This document shows, piece by piece, positions 48,732 through 60,114 of a stretch of DNA of 64,000 nucleotides. The translations under genes and the position numbers were made by a program. How positions within the stretch are numbered: the stretch's first letter is position 1; each line of letters opens with the position of its first letter. This DNA is from Coccinella septempunctata (Eukaryota; Arthropoda; Insecta; Coleoptera; Coccinellidae): assembly GCF_907165205.1 (NCBI RefSeq), contig NC_058198.1, positions 7,293,001 to 7,357,000 on the forward strand, in the 5' to 3' direction. The notes beneath the pieces are model-generated. The model was not told the origin of the DNA. It saw only the letters and a program-made list of their open reading frames with translations, and did no database searches.

Positions 48732-49576
48732 CAGGGTGTATTTAAAGGTGAGGCTTTTTTTTAACACAAGGTAGAATTGTTCAGAATGAGGTGTTTCACC
48801 AAAAATCACCTATAGAAAACTTTCCAAATGACAAAGTTGAACAAAAATTGAAAATCATTACTGAAATAGATCCTAATACGACCCTAGACCGTTTGTTAGC
48901 TGAATTATCGCAAAGCAATGAAAAAAACTTATCGATTCGACCATGTGGTTTCGTTTAGGATACGATACTGGTACGTTTGATATTTATGTTGCAATGAAAA
49001 TGGAAACTTAGGATTGCCGAATTGTCCAAATTATTTTCAGTAACTTACACGATTTTATGAAATGGCTCATTTCGATACCAACTGACAGAAGAGACTTAGG
49101 ACACAAGTGTAAAAAATAGAATAATATTATAATTCAAAACCTCACCAACAAAATTCGTCTAAATTATTCACGAATTTTTTCACAATGGGCATCACAATCT
49201 TCTTGTTCGAACATTCCAACAATCGTCGTGAAAATGGGATGATATGGGGAAACATCGAAGCACCTTTTCAACATAACTAAAATAAGCACTTTCAAGAAAC
49301 TGCCCCGATTTTCTAATTTTTTTTTCACCCTGAATTGCACGATACATCAATTATGATTCTCTCAAAAGTGGCGTGATGCATCTAATCCGATGAACTTGGT
49401 ACTGGAGCATTGATTGTCCAGCCATATGCTTATGTTTTGTTTCGTATTCGCGATGCCGGAGTCACCTTCCACAGTCCCGTACTTGAGATTCAATGAAATT
49501 CGGTCAAACTAAGGTTTGATCTCAGCCATCTTGGATATTGAGTTCTACCTTCTGTCAAAAAAAAAAGCCTCACCTG
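48732..49576. mobile_element. Family-B MITE, complete copy with TA flanks
   Basis: TA|CAGGGTGTATTTAAAGGTGA at the left, and the inverted end AGCCTCACCTG|TA at the right. Next to the ends lie AACACAAGGTAGAA and its inverse TTCTACCTTCTGTC. It is 845 bp with no transposase. It serves as the empty-site reference for the nested insertion in the other copy. Confidence 0.85.
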
Positions 49577-50615
49577 TATACTTTATTCACACCTGAGAAA
49601 GAGTCACGTGGTGCCGGGACAGCCTGTATACATCATGATTCTTCGGCGTCTATGTATAAAAAGTTTTCAAAAGTGCCCAAATATTTTCAATCGTCATGAT
49701 CATATCCAAAATTCGAAATTGAAAAAGGTAGAAGAAACTTTGCATAAACAAAGTTACATTTCATTCACTAAAAATTGGTTTAAAAAAACTAAAGTGTAGC
49801 AATTTATGAATAATTGCCATAAATTTCTTGATTGTTGTATGTATTTTTTATCGAATTTTGAAGAAGTTTCTTCCTGTCCTATAGTTCTTATGCTTCTTGC
49901 TTTAAAGGTTTTTTGCGGTTTTCATTCAAACGTGGCATATTCAGGTGAATTATTCATCTTTCGGTCCCCTTAAAAAAAAAAAAAAAACAAATGGATGAAA
50001 GGAATATCTGCCTAATTCACAGACGTGGCGGAATGCATTAAAGAACACCCGATGCGACGTACCTTCCTTGTAGCAATTCATGAAAATGGAAGGAACAATC
50101 TAAAATGTAGATGTACGATTGCACCTGTGGCATCTGAAAATCCTCCTTTAGCGAGTTATATCCTCCGACACCATATTTTTCCTGGCTTTGCCCGGAAATA
50201 ATGCATCCGCGATAAAATATTCTATTCTCATTCTCATTCGCCCCTTAAAGCGTGTTCTCGCCCTATTATTACAATCGGATGACCCCTTTGCGGAGATAGA
50301 TTACCTTATCCTTGGGGTGTTCTCGTATCTTTTCAACTTGGCGGTCCGAGGCGCTGAATTTTGAACATCCGCGCGGCAGGGGTAGGGGGAGTCCTGATTC
50401 ATACTAGGGATTTGTGACACACTACCCCAGATAAATTATGGAGGAGACATACCACCCCCTGTGCTTATGTTTATGTTTCTTATCAAGTACGTATATGCTT
50501 CGTTCTTTCCACAAAAATGTTCATTACTCATTTCCAAAGTCTGCCGAAGTAACAACAATCATTACCCAATATGAAAATGCAGCGAATACATTGTTGTTGT
50601 CTCTGAAGAGGTAAA
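49577..50615. other. Unique DNA with a complex block at 50010-50420
   Basis: No gene. 50010-50420 is GC-richer (TTGGCGGTCCGAGGCGCTGA; ATCCGCGCGGCAGGGG) with frames closed by stops and no splice signals, a candidate for conserved non-coding DNA. A 15-base A run lies near 49975. Confidence 0.35.
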
Positions 50616-51136
50616 ACAGGGTGTGTATTCGACTCCTAAAAATATTTCAACAGTAGATTCTTGAGGTCAAAAGAAACACTTCTTTCCTATACCATTTTTT
50701 CCGATTCGGCCCTGATAAAAATATATAGCCATTTTAAGTTCTTCTAATGAGCTGTGCCACCCCTGGAAAAACAAAATTACCTTCAGAATAACTGACGTTC
50801 AAATATTCATTAGATAGCGTCTAACTTAGTTTCAAGAGTTGTGTTTTTTGAATTGTTGGTATTTTGTGGTAGATACGCAATGGTCATAATGAGAAAACTG
50901 GAAGACGTGGGTGATATATTGTGTTCGAAACAGATTCATAGAATATATTGAAAACTATATTCCGAAATTCATTCCATTCGATGAAACCGTTTGTGAGATA
51001 GAACTAAAAATAACATTTTTTTATGGTTTTTCAACAGCCTGTATCTTTTAAACCGAGCCGATTCGGAAAAAATGGCAAAGGAAAAAAGTGTATCTTTTAA
51101 CCTCAATCTACTGTTAAAATATTTGTACGAGTCAAA
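50616..51136. mobile_element. Family-A MITE, internally deleted
   Basis: Left end CAGGGTGTGTATTCGACTCC, then TTCTTGAGGTCAAAAGAAAC and GAGCTGTGCCACCCC. The interior jumps from ACCTTCAGAATAACT to GACGTTCAAATATTCATT, a deletion of about 200 bp relative to full copies. The right end is ATATTTGTACGAGTCAAA, without the terminal ACTCACCCTG. Confidence 0.8.
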
Positions 51137-51473
51137 CCCCGGGTTTCATAAAGCTTGATCGGGCAATCAACGCTTGATTGACGAATAGACGTCAATTGGT
51201 TTTCAATCGATAATTTAGTCATGATCATTCAGAATGTCATTCTCGCATCAAATTATGATGTTCATACGTCCATTCAATTATTCTCATTTGCTACTTCTTC
51301 AATATATTCAGAAATTAAATGGTTTCAGTGATTTCGTTTTAGAAATCGAGTGACTGTCAAATCGTTGATCAGCAAATCAAAGACTAACACTGTATTTCGA
51401 TTGAATCTCTAAACTAGTGACCTTATACCAACGATATATGGGTCAGGTTTTCGAGAATAAAACTTTCACCTCA

Positions 51474-51513
51474 GCCGACGTTTCGGAAAATTATATCTCC
51501 ATCATCAGAGCCC
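51474..51513 (-). ncRNA. Hammerhead-ribozyme-like motif, copy 1 (minus strand)
   Basis: Read on the minus strand it has CTGATGA, a stem-II-like spacer closing with TTTTCC, then GAAAC, GTC and GGC. These are the hammerhead core elements (CUGAUGA ... GAAA ... UH). GCU upstream of the core can pair with GGC downstream as stem I, using one wobble. Stem III would be only ACGU, which is self-complementary and fits the dimeric hammerheads known from Penelope-like retroelements. Activity is not shown. Confidence 0.45.
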
Positions 51514-51604
51514 TCGATATAATGCCTACAATTCATTGTTACACGGCGAATTGTGTCAATAATTGATCCAAACTTGATGATTCAGTCATCAAGTGACATC
51601 GAGT

Positions 51605-51642
51605 GCCCTGATGATGGGAATAAAATTTTCCGAAACGTCGGC
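51605..51642 (+). ncRNA. Hammerhead-ribozyme-like motif, copy 2 (plus strand)
   Basis: GCC, CTGATGA (51608-51614), a GGGAA/TTTCC stem-loop, GAAAC (51632-51636), GTC (51637-51639), GGC. The order matches a type I hammerhead with stem I GCC/GGC, stem II of five pairs, and a palindromic ACGU stem III. It lies 92 bp from copy 1 in opposite orientation, with a 9-bp hairpin (ACTTGATGA/TCATCAAGT, 51572-51594) between them. A Penelope-like element remnant is the likely source (inference); no GIY-YIG or RT domain of one was found. Confidence 0.5.
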
Positions 51643-52057
51643 TAGGGTGGAAGTTTGATTCCCGATCGGCAGTCGAAGGATCGCCTTTTACAGGCGATGA
51701 CCTGCAATAAGGAGGACGGACAGATGTCAGCTCTGACGCCGGTGTCGGCAATTATACCCTGAGGATGCTGTAGAAAGCTCAACACCAGCCGGAGATTCTT
51801 CGTATCTGGCGGCCAGTTTTTAACTCATGGCCACGAGTGGGGAAACGAGGCGGCGTTTCCGTTTGGGCGGCGTCCCAGCGCTGAACACGCCTACGCTATC
51901 ATTCTTACACCTGTGCCGCAAGGTGCACAAAACACAATGCATTATACCTGTACAATTACAAGATACTGCAGACAACCCAACTCTCGTAGTCGACATCCGG
52001 TGGAGAGAAACCATCTTAGAAATATGCCAACCCTGAAGGGGGTCATGGAAATGGGAG
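51643..52057. other. GC-richer sequence between ribozyme-like motifs and tandem array
   Basis: Open frames occur on both strands (up to 100 codons on the minus strand, 51820-52122; 69 on the plus strand) without recognisable motifs. Its position suggests retroelement-derived sequence, but I cannot identify it. Confidence 0.3.
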
Positions 52058-53128
52058 CGAAACTTTTTTTTTACCCATTCACTGTTACATCTTGTTAGTT
52101 GATGAGCTACCTCATAAATCATCGATGATACGATTACTTGTTACGAGCATTGACCTCGTAACAAAGAAGGGTGTTCCCCAGGGATCATTTCTAGGGTCAA
52201 GCTATATTTGCTGAGGGCTAACAACCAAGTCTTCAAGTCGTCGAAACTTTTTTTTTTACCCATTCACTATAACATCTTGTTAGTTGATGAGCTACCTCAT
52301 AAATCATCGATGATACGATTACTTGTTACGAGCATTGACCTCGTAACAAGGAAGGGTGTTCCCCAGGGATCATTTCTAGGGCCAAGCTATATTTGCTGAG
52401 GGCTAACAACCAAGTCTTCAAGTCGTCGAAACTTTTTTTTTACCCATTCACTATAACATCTTGTTAGTTGATGAGCTACCTCATAAATCATCGATGATAC
52501 GATTACTTGTTACGAGCATTGACCTCGTAACAAGGAAGGGTGTTTCCCAGCGAGCATTTCTAGGGCCAAGCTATATTTGCTGAGGGGTAACAACCAAGTC
52601 TTCAAGTCGTCGAAACTTTTTTTTTACTCATTCACTATTACATCTTGTTAGTTGATGAGCTACCTCATAAATCATCGATGATACGATTACTTGTTACGAG
52701 CATTGACCTCGTAACAAGAAAGGGTGTTCCCCAGGGATCATTTCTAGGGTCAAGCTATATTTGCTGAGGGCTAACAACCAAGTCTTCGAAACTTTTTTTT
52801 TACCCATTCACTATTACATCTTGTTAGTTGATGAGCTACCTCATAAATCATCGATGATACGATTACTTGTTACGAGCATTGACCTCGTAACAAGGAAGGG
52901 TGTTCCCCAGGGATCATTTCTAAGGTCAAGCTATATTTACTCAGGGCTAACAACCAAGTCTTCAAGTCGTCGAAACTTTTTTTTACCCATTCACTATTAC
53001 ATCTTGTTAGTTGATGAGCTACCTCATAAATCATCGATAATACGATTACTTGTTACGAGCATTGACCTCGGAAGGGTGTTCCCCAGGGATCATTTCTAGG
53101 GCCAAGTTATTTTTGCAGAGGGTAACAA
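52058..53128 (+). repeat. Six-copy ~184-bp tandem array containing an RT motif
   Basis: Units begin at GAAACTTTTTTTT near 52059, 52243, 52428, 52612, 52788 and 52972 (steps of about 184, one of 176). Each contains ACATCTTGTTAGTTGATGAG, CGATGATACGATTACTTGTT and GGGTGTTCCCCAGGGATCAT. The + frame of the unit reads LLVDELPHKSS, then KGVPQGSFLGPSYI. The latter is the GVPQGS-x-LGP block of non-LTR reverse transcriptases, so the array appears to have grown from a LINE fragment. Units are very similar, with small deletions in the fifth and the last. Confidence 0.85.
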
Positions 53129-54844
53129 GTCATCAACATGTATGAGCAAAAGTCGAATGAATGGAAAGAGGGAATTAAGATAGTTTACAACACTGCGACA
53201 CTACCGCTCAAGAGGAAAATGATGTGAAGAAAATCTTTTGACTTCATGACAGAGCCAATGGAAAAACCATAAAAGCTTTTCATTGTTGGAGAATAAGCAG
53301 TCATTTCTGTGCAAAGTAAGGTGTCCCTCCAAGAACTTCCCTCTAGGTTCTATTGATAAAAGCAAACTATTATTGAAATGATGATGATGATGATAATGCT
53401 CAATGATCATTATAACAGGGTAAAATAATCAATGCACATTTTTCCTGAAGGTGGAAGGTAAAGTTAGGTTAGGTCAGATCTAACAGCCTCCTCAATTTTT
53501 GGAATGGGGAATGAGGTTGTCTCAGGTTAGGTTAGGCCAGAGCTACCCTCTCAAGTTTTGAATAGAAAAAGAGTTTCGAGTTGTCTTCGAGGGTATTGTC
53601 AATCCAAACCATGCCTCTGGTGCCAGAGTCTCTTGAGATTGGTGAAAAATGTTAAATCTCTGCGTTATTTCATACACTTGTTCAATTGATTCTCATCAAA
53701 GTCCATAGTGAGTCCCAGATAAAGACCACATAGTAAGAATCCATAAGATAGAGAACTGGTACTTTTGATGGCACAGGCCCCTTCTTTTCCAAAGTCTTCA
53801 CCAGAAGAACTATCATCAATAAAGCTGGTTCATCTTTGATCCATTCTGTCTCCTGCTGAAGAAAGAATTGATGTTGATGAGAATCAATTACCCTAAGGAA
53901 TTCATTTTACTGCTTTTTCGACCACAAGTACCCTCAGAATGTTCAAGAGAGCATAATTCTCGTAGTCAAATCAAAAATCTGTGGGTTGATCACCAAAATG
54001 ACACAATAAAGGCATCATCGCTCCTTAATTCAGCGGATTTCGACAACGAAACAAATTAAAATCCCCCTATGAGGCTCAACATCGATATACACCAAACGTG
54101 CGCAGCAGTTATTGCACGTTTCGTTAGGAAAATTAATTATATCGAATTTTCCTTTGGTCCTGATTGTAGCGGTCTAGATATGAAATAGCAGAGTATTGAT
54201 GTGGAATAATAACCCCCAGTTACATGGCGTAATAATTCCCTGGAATGCGCATTCCTTTGCGATGATAAATATAAACGACAATATCTCCTTCGAATAAAAA
54301 GGCCATTTTACAAACCCAGCCCGCAATATGTTTATATCTTCGGTAATAAGTTTAACGGTGATTTCGCAATGAAAGGCATTTCATGGATGTCATCTTTTCT
54401 GTCGGAATTTCGACTTTAGTGGGTCCACAGCATGAATGACATGAGAATCGCCCTCTGGTGTATTGGATTCAATCCATAAATGGGGCGAAGTTGTTCCTAT
54501 GAACGTTTCATTCAGAGGTTGGTGCCAAAAGCCAAAAAGGCAGAAAATCACCAAATATTCATTCAAATGGACTTGCAGTTCTAACTGACAATTTTACGTA
54601 TGTTATTTCCAGTTTGATCTGGCAATCATGTATGATTGTCAGTTTGAAATGGCAATCATATATAATCATTGTCAGTTTAATTGAACTAGCAATTATATTA
54701 TAATATCATTATAAGGAGCACAAATTCCTTTCATTGGCCTGGAATTTTTCTGTGGTATACCTACAGAAAAGAACTTCAAGAGAAGAAAAAACCAAAAGAG
54801 AAACACTGGCGGTATACTCCAAGGCTGGATCACTGGGAGATCTA
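53129..54844. other. Unique DNA with small repeats
   Basis: No gene. Contains a GATGATGATGATGATAATG microsatellite (about 53377), two short AGGTTAGGTTAGG motifs (53463, 53525), and at 54610-54710 three imperfect ~35-bp repeats starting CAGTTT, the first two with CAATCAT inverted repeats. 54060-54400 is compositionally complex and may be conserved non-coding sequence. Confidence 0.4.
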
Positions 54845-55554
54845 CAGGGCGAGTCTTTGACTCGTACAAATATTTCAACAGTAGATTCTTGAGGTCAAAA
54901 GAAACACTTTTTTCCTTTGCCATTTTTTCCGAATCGGCTCGGATTAAAAGATACAGGCTGTTAAAAAACCATAAAAAAATGTTATTTTTAGTTATATCCC
55001 ACAAACGGTTTTATCGAATGAAATGAAGTTCGGGGTATAGTTTTTCATTTATTTGATGAATCTTTTTCTTCCAGTTTTCTCATCATGATCATTACCAAAT
55101 ACCAAAAATTAAAAGAACCCAACTCTTGAAACTGATTTGGACGCTATCTAATGAATATTTGAACGTTTTGTAAAATAAAAGTATTCCTCATATTTTTTCG
55201 TATAATGCGCCGTTTTCGAGTAATTTGATGTTCGAAAATTAAAAGTATCTGTTAAATTTGAAAAATTGTAAAATTTTTACTTGTTAAATTGGCTTCATAC
55301 AATTCTGTTTTTAAACAGAGTTGTATTAAGTGTGAATCTTTTGAGATTCACAGATGTGTAGTGTCACAGATTTAGCTAGTTATTCTGAAGGTAATTTTAT
55401 TTTTTCAGGGGTGACACAGCTCATTATGAAAACTCAAAAAGGCTATATCTTCTTATCATGGCCGAATCGAAAAAAATTTTATAGGAAAAAAGTGTTTCTT
55501 TTGACTTCAAGAATTTACTGTTTAAATATTTGTAGGACTCAAAAACTCACCCTG
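54845..55554. mobile_element. Family-A MITE, complete copy with TA target duplication
   Basis: TA|CAGGGCGAGTCTTTGACTCG at the left and AAAACTCACCCTG|TA at the right, 710 bp. Long inverted repeats extend inward over TTCTTGAGGTCAAAAGAAAC and beyond. This is the best copy for defining family ends. Confidence 0.9.
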
Positions 55555-57000
55555 TATACCATAGATGATTTTATACTACGAAAAAATCGATGGATTTAAT
55601 ATATTTGTAACCGTGGTATGCAGAAAGGCAACGGAGTGTGGCAGAAATAAAAAAAAAACATTTCCAGAAGGGAAATATTTATTTTCCATTCTATTCATAA
55701 CGCCTAAAATCTACCCTGTATAATTATGCGCTGAACTATCTATTATTATCAACGAGCGAAGTAAGAATCCAATCGTATATTCTATCCAAATAAATGTGTA
55801 AGTCCATATGAGAATAGTGGAAACCCATTCTTGTTTTATTACACGACTCCGATGTGAGGAGTGGGAGTTTTCATTGAAGTTCAACCTTATCCCTCTTCAG
55901 AAATTCGGGGGGGACCTTCCAGATGAAAATTCCCATCTCGAATGGCCCTGTCACATTGTCCGAAGCAACAAACCGACGGTCTAAAAAGTGTTCACTAGCA
56001 ACTTTATATACCAAATCATAGCCCTATAAAACTGGAATGCCGAGCAAAGAGGGGAAGAAGAAAAAAGGGACCCGCCAACCACTAATAACCTGTTTAAATC
56101 ATTGCTATTTATTTGGGAAAGTAAGACGGCAGTTATTGCTCGGCGCAGTCAACCACAACGATATACCTTTTTCGTTGTCACGACAAAATCCTAATATTCG
56201 GGGACATAAATTCACAAAACATTGCTGAAATGAGTAAAATGAACTTGTGAAGGGTGGCATCGGGCAGCACGGCGGACAAATCGCTCCTGGGGAATGCTGC
56301 TAGGCCGATCTTTTGTAAGGTGGGCGATCAATACATAAAAACACATCCTATTGATGTTTCAGTGGATTAATTTTCGGGCAACAAATAATGATGAGTCACA
56401 ATGTGGTTTTTGCTATCAGTGCAAATGACAAAAAATTGGGGATCAAATCTTTCAGCTCCTTACCCTTGCTTCACTATCATACGGACAGGATTGCATATCA
56501 AATACACCGAGAAATCTTTCATAGAATGCGAGTCTCCAACTTGGAATAAATTTCGTAAATCAAGACCTCTTTTTGTTGTGAATCTGCTCTTTAAGGATGC
56601 AGAAAAAGTTATAGTTTGCACTTAGCACATGGAACTTAGTATATCTAAATGTCCTTAGACGTAAAAAAAAATCAAACAGAGAAACTAGTGAGTCTCTTTC
56701 TGTCTTCCTATAATTATGACGATCGTTAATGGGAATCATGCAACTCTTGGTTGACTCTTGATGAGTTCATTCAATTCCCCTTTCTCCGTGTTTTTTCGAC
56801 GCAGTTTTTAATTTTTATCTCGTCCTTCATCGCGAACGCCCTCAAAGAAGCCACTTTCCGACTCACTTATCTATAGCGGAATCGGAAATGTTGCCACATT
56901 CCTTACTCTTATCCCTCTGCTACTTTTGAATTTAAACTTTCCGCTCCAAATCTGAATGTAGGGGTGTACTAACAGATTTTTCCTCTATCTCCTTTTCGAT
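55555..57000. other. Unique DNA
   Basis: No gene. 55850-56300 has mixed composition without a coding signature. 56520-56600 begins GCGAGTCTCCAACTTGG, a fragment of the repeat also seen at 33462. Confidence 0.35.
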
Positions 57001-57008
57001 CTGATGAA

Positions 57009-57443
57009 TTGGATCCAATATATGCGAGCAATAAATCTGGAGGTATTCCTCAGAAGGGACCCAGCTTTTATTGGAGTTCGCTCGCTGAAAACGAAACAGT
57101 CAGGGAAGAACAAATGCGGACGTTCTTCAGAGGGAAGTTGTTGGTCGAAATATTCAATGACATAACGAAGTCAGTTGATATTAAGCTCGATACAGAAACA
57201 CCTGTGGAGGTGAAAGGGGGGTAACATGAGATAATTTTGTATACTGTTTCAGTTTATTCGCTTCAAGTGCCTCTGGCGCCAAGGCAGAAGATACTTCTGG
57301 TTGGAATTAGTAGCAGTAGTAGTAGTAGTAGTTTCGGAACCTTTGGTAATAACGAACGACACAGCTTTTCTCTCTCGATTTTTTCCTTCTCCTGAAACTC
57401 TTCGTTGCCGGTGTATTTTCCTGTACCACAGAAAGTTCCGAAC
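57009..57443 (+). CDS. Coding-like segment, unidentified, low confidence
   Basis: The frame from 57009 reads LDPIYASNKSGGIPQ early on, then EEQMRTFFRGKLLVEIFNDI and ETPVE, with plausible codon use. A possible donor (GAG|GTGAAAGG near 57208) and acceptor (TGTTTCAG at about 57250) would remove a 43-nt intron and continue into a second open stretch of about 65 codons ending TAA near 57443. The second part includes an (AGT)n microsatellite reading as Val. No domain is recognised, there is no clear start, and the intron would be short even for an insect. It may be a pseudogene or retroelement piece. Confidence 0.2.
57306..57333. repeat. (AGT)n microsatellite
   Basis: About eight AGT units interrupted once by AGC. 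Confidence 0.8.
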
Positions 57444-57783
57444 CAATTAAAGAAGTTGTACTCCTTTCCTGGCAAGTGTGTGCCAGGAACCCTGGCTAAG
57501 CAGATCTTGGTATTCTTGGCTATTTCGTTATGTTTCCTCCCATACTATCTTGAAATAGAAAACATGAAAGCTCATGGCTTCAATCGTAGCCTGATTGTCG
57601 TCAAGATGTATCGATATGTCACATTTTTCTCAGTAGGTTCATTTTCACACATCTTTCAATTGTAAATTTGTTCCAGCTCCAATCCCTGTCCTAGTTTCAG
57701 AGCCATCTGCTTAACATTTAACTGCATTTCCCTCACCAATCTTCCTTTCTACTTACTATCTTAGTGACAGCACTAGTTTATCA

Positions 57784-58900
57784 CTGGAGCTATGAGAACG
57801 TGCCCAACTAGAGCACTTGGGGTCATCACAGATCTCACTCCTCTTCATCTAGTGATAGTATAGCCCATGATGCCATCCCAACAATATCTGGAGAAGGTAC
57901 AGTTATGAGAGAATTGAAAGTCAGAGAGCCTGGTCCTCTCTAAACAAATACATCTCATCAGCGAAACTACCTAGTGATGTTATGGTTGAAAAAGTAAGCA
58001 TTTAGAACTATAACATGGGAAAAGGAATACACTACCCAGAATTTAAAAGTTGATACCATTAAATGGTATACTGACGGTGCAAAAACTACGACAGGTCCTG
58101 GCTCTGGAATAAACGGAGCAAGTACCAAATTCACACTATCACCCTTCTACTCGGGTGTTTTTTCAGGCAGAAATACTTGCAATCCAAAGATGCGTGGACA
58201 TAAACCTGGAAAGAAACTATCAAGGATGTGACATAGTGATCCATTCTAATAGTCAAAGCACTGAACTCCTATGTCATCCACTCAAAGCTGGGAGTGCCGA
58301 AAGAAACTCAATGAAATAGACAAGAACAGCAAGGTCTCTTTATCTGGGTTCCAGAACAATCTGGAATCAAAGGAAACGAGGAAGCCAGCACACTCGCCAG
58401 AAAATTGGCATAAACGCCACTTACTAGCCCAGACCTTCTTGTGGTAAAGGAAATTTCTCCTATAGGACCTATAGGAGAGAGTTTCTGCAGAAGGAATAAA
58501 CCAAAAGAGAAACACTCTGAAGAAATCTTCCAGAAATGTATCATTTCAAACAATTCCTCCGGAATTTTAAGACTGCAATATCCAAGAAGTATTTAGATAT
58601 GAGCAAGAATAAGTTACACCTCCTCACTTGCTTCCTCACAGGATATTGTCGCCTCAGGAAGCATATGATGAAAATAGGGTTATCAGAAACTGACGAGTGT
58701 ATATTCCGTGGAGAATGTCTTGCCATTGCAAGCCAGCGTGAGGACTCTCTTGGACGAGAACATTATAGGAAAAACTAGGACTTAGCTCCTTGAAGATACT
58801 GGAGTTCATTGGAACTCTGGAGCTGGAGGGCTGGAGCTCTGATGGGGCACAATAGACCTCAAGGTCGCAGTGACATGTAACCCCCTTATTGAACTATAAC
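57784..58900 (+). pseudogene. Jockey-like LINE remnant: RT C-terminus, RNase H and 3' tail
   Basis: In order on the + strand: TGAMRTCPTRALGVITDLTP plus LHLVI (the conserved block after the RT thumb), then RNase H starting WYTDGAKT (58064) and GPGSGING, then FIWVPEQSGIKGNEEASTLA (about 58343-58400), then LLTCFLTGYCRLRKHMMKIG (about 58620-58680), the C-terminal tail of Jockey/I-group LINEs. The pieces lie in different frames with stops, so the gene is dead. The RNase H motif normally ending GN--AD-LA has Ser for Asp. The tail around 58850-58880 resembles a LINE 3' end. Upstream RT is missing. It shares GAGCCTGGTCCTCTCT with the minus-strand neighbour, so both belong to one family. Confidence 0.8.
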
Positions 58901-58904
58901 TATA

Positions 58905-59460
58905 TAGTATCCTAGTGACAGTTTTCTGTATCATCTCCTCACTGAGAAGATTCGCTGATGGCATGTACTTGTTCAGAGAGGACCAGGCTCTTCTGATTCC
59001 TAATTCCCTCATTACCCGTACCTTGCCAGAATATTTTTAGAATAGCCCCTTGGGCTGGTCAATCTACCACAAGATGAAGTCGTGGAAGATCTATAAGGAC
59101 CATTAGTGCCATAGTTGGTCACATTCCCATAACTCCAGTGATGTAACCACAGGCTAGCCTTTGTATTCCATCGAAAGTTACTTTGACGTGTTAGACTATT
59201 GGTCCATAAGTGATTATTGGTCTGACAATCATGATGTACATCCATCGCAGTCGTTTTTGGTTACATCCCCAAGTTTCACCAGCCTGACGTCTCCATGCCA
59301 TCAAGGTTTTTAGATCTTTGTTAGCAGTGAGCTCAAGATGTTTCATCGACAGAAGATTGGCATCTAGGGTTATTCCCAGATAACTTCAAGCTTCCAGTTC
59401 CAGACAGGGATTCCACCAATGATTCGTTAAATTTGAGAGATCATTTGTAAATTAACCTTC
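58905..59460 (-). pseudogene. Jockey-like LINE remnant, opposite orientation
   Basis: The minus strand reads SYLGITLDANLLSMKHLELT, then LMAWRRQAGETWG, then WMYIMIVRPIITYGPIV, then FDGIQRLACGYITGVMG and DLPRLHLVV. This is the segment linking the RT thumb to the pre-RNase H region. Stop codons interrupt it (for example after YGPIV). It meets the plus-strand remnant at about 58905 tail to tail, giving an inverted arrangement of two fragments of one LINE family. Confidence 0.75.
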
Positions 59461-60062
59461 TTCTTCCGAACATCAACCGATTCGAATAATCAACAGAATT
59501 CACTCTCCCTTCATGAACGTTACATCGGTGACATTTTCGAATGCACAGTGATTCAATTCAAGCCTGAAACGCCGGAGTCATAACTCACGTACGAGCAAAT
59601 AGACAAATAGATCCCTCTTCGAAACAAACAAACAAGCCCGGTGTACCTAAAATCGCCGAATCCTCCCACAAAGTATGACCTATTAATTTCGGTAGTTTAC
59701 ACTGATTTGGAATATACATAATCAGGGCGCCAGTGAGTGGCGTCGGTTCGGTTCAGCGTTCGGCATTCATCAACGCGACGCTGACAAGTCAACGTGATTT
59801 ACCACACGCCATTGGCGTCGCTGAATGCGTCACTCTCAATTGAAATATCAAAATGCAAACTTCATTCAGGAAAAAGGGATAATTGGAATTGCAATCCGGA
59901 GAACTACGCACGTTCTACCATTCCGCGAATAGATAGAAAAAAGTTGATCGCGTCCGACATTCAGACTAGCAAAACTGTTCTTTATCACTGCACAATAGTT
60001 CGTATTTTGATTGGATTAACATAAGTGAGGCAATTGGTTCAAGAAAACTGAAATTCCATCAT
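59461..60062. other. Unique DNA
   Basis: 59700-59830 is compositionally complex (GGGCGCCAGTGAGTGGCGTC; GCCATTGGCGTCGCTGAATG), with GGCGTC repeated. No gene is supported. Confidence 0.35.
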
Positions 60063-60114
60063 TTAATAAAATGAAGAAAAAGCTTGAGATATCTCTCTAT
60101 CTTCTCTTGATATG

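Noticed and set aside
53463..53545. Interstitial telomeric repeat (TTAGG)n
   Set aside because: Only two or so units at each of two sites; too short to separate from the common AGGTTAGG motif of dispersed insect repeats.
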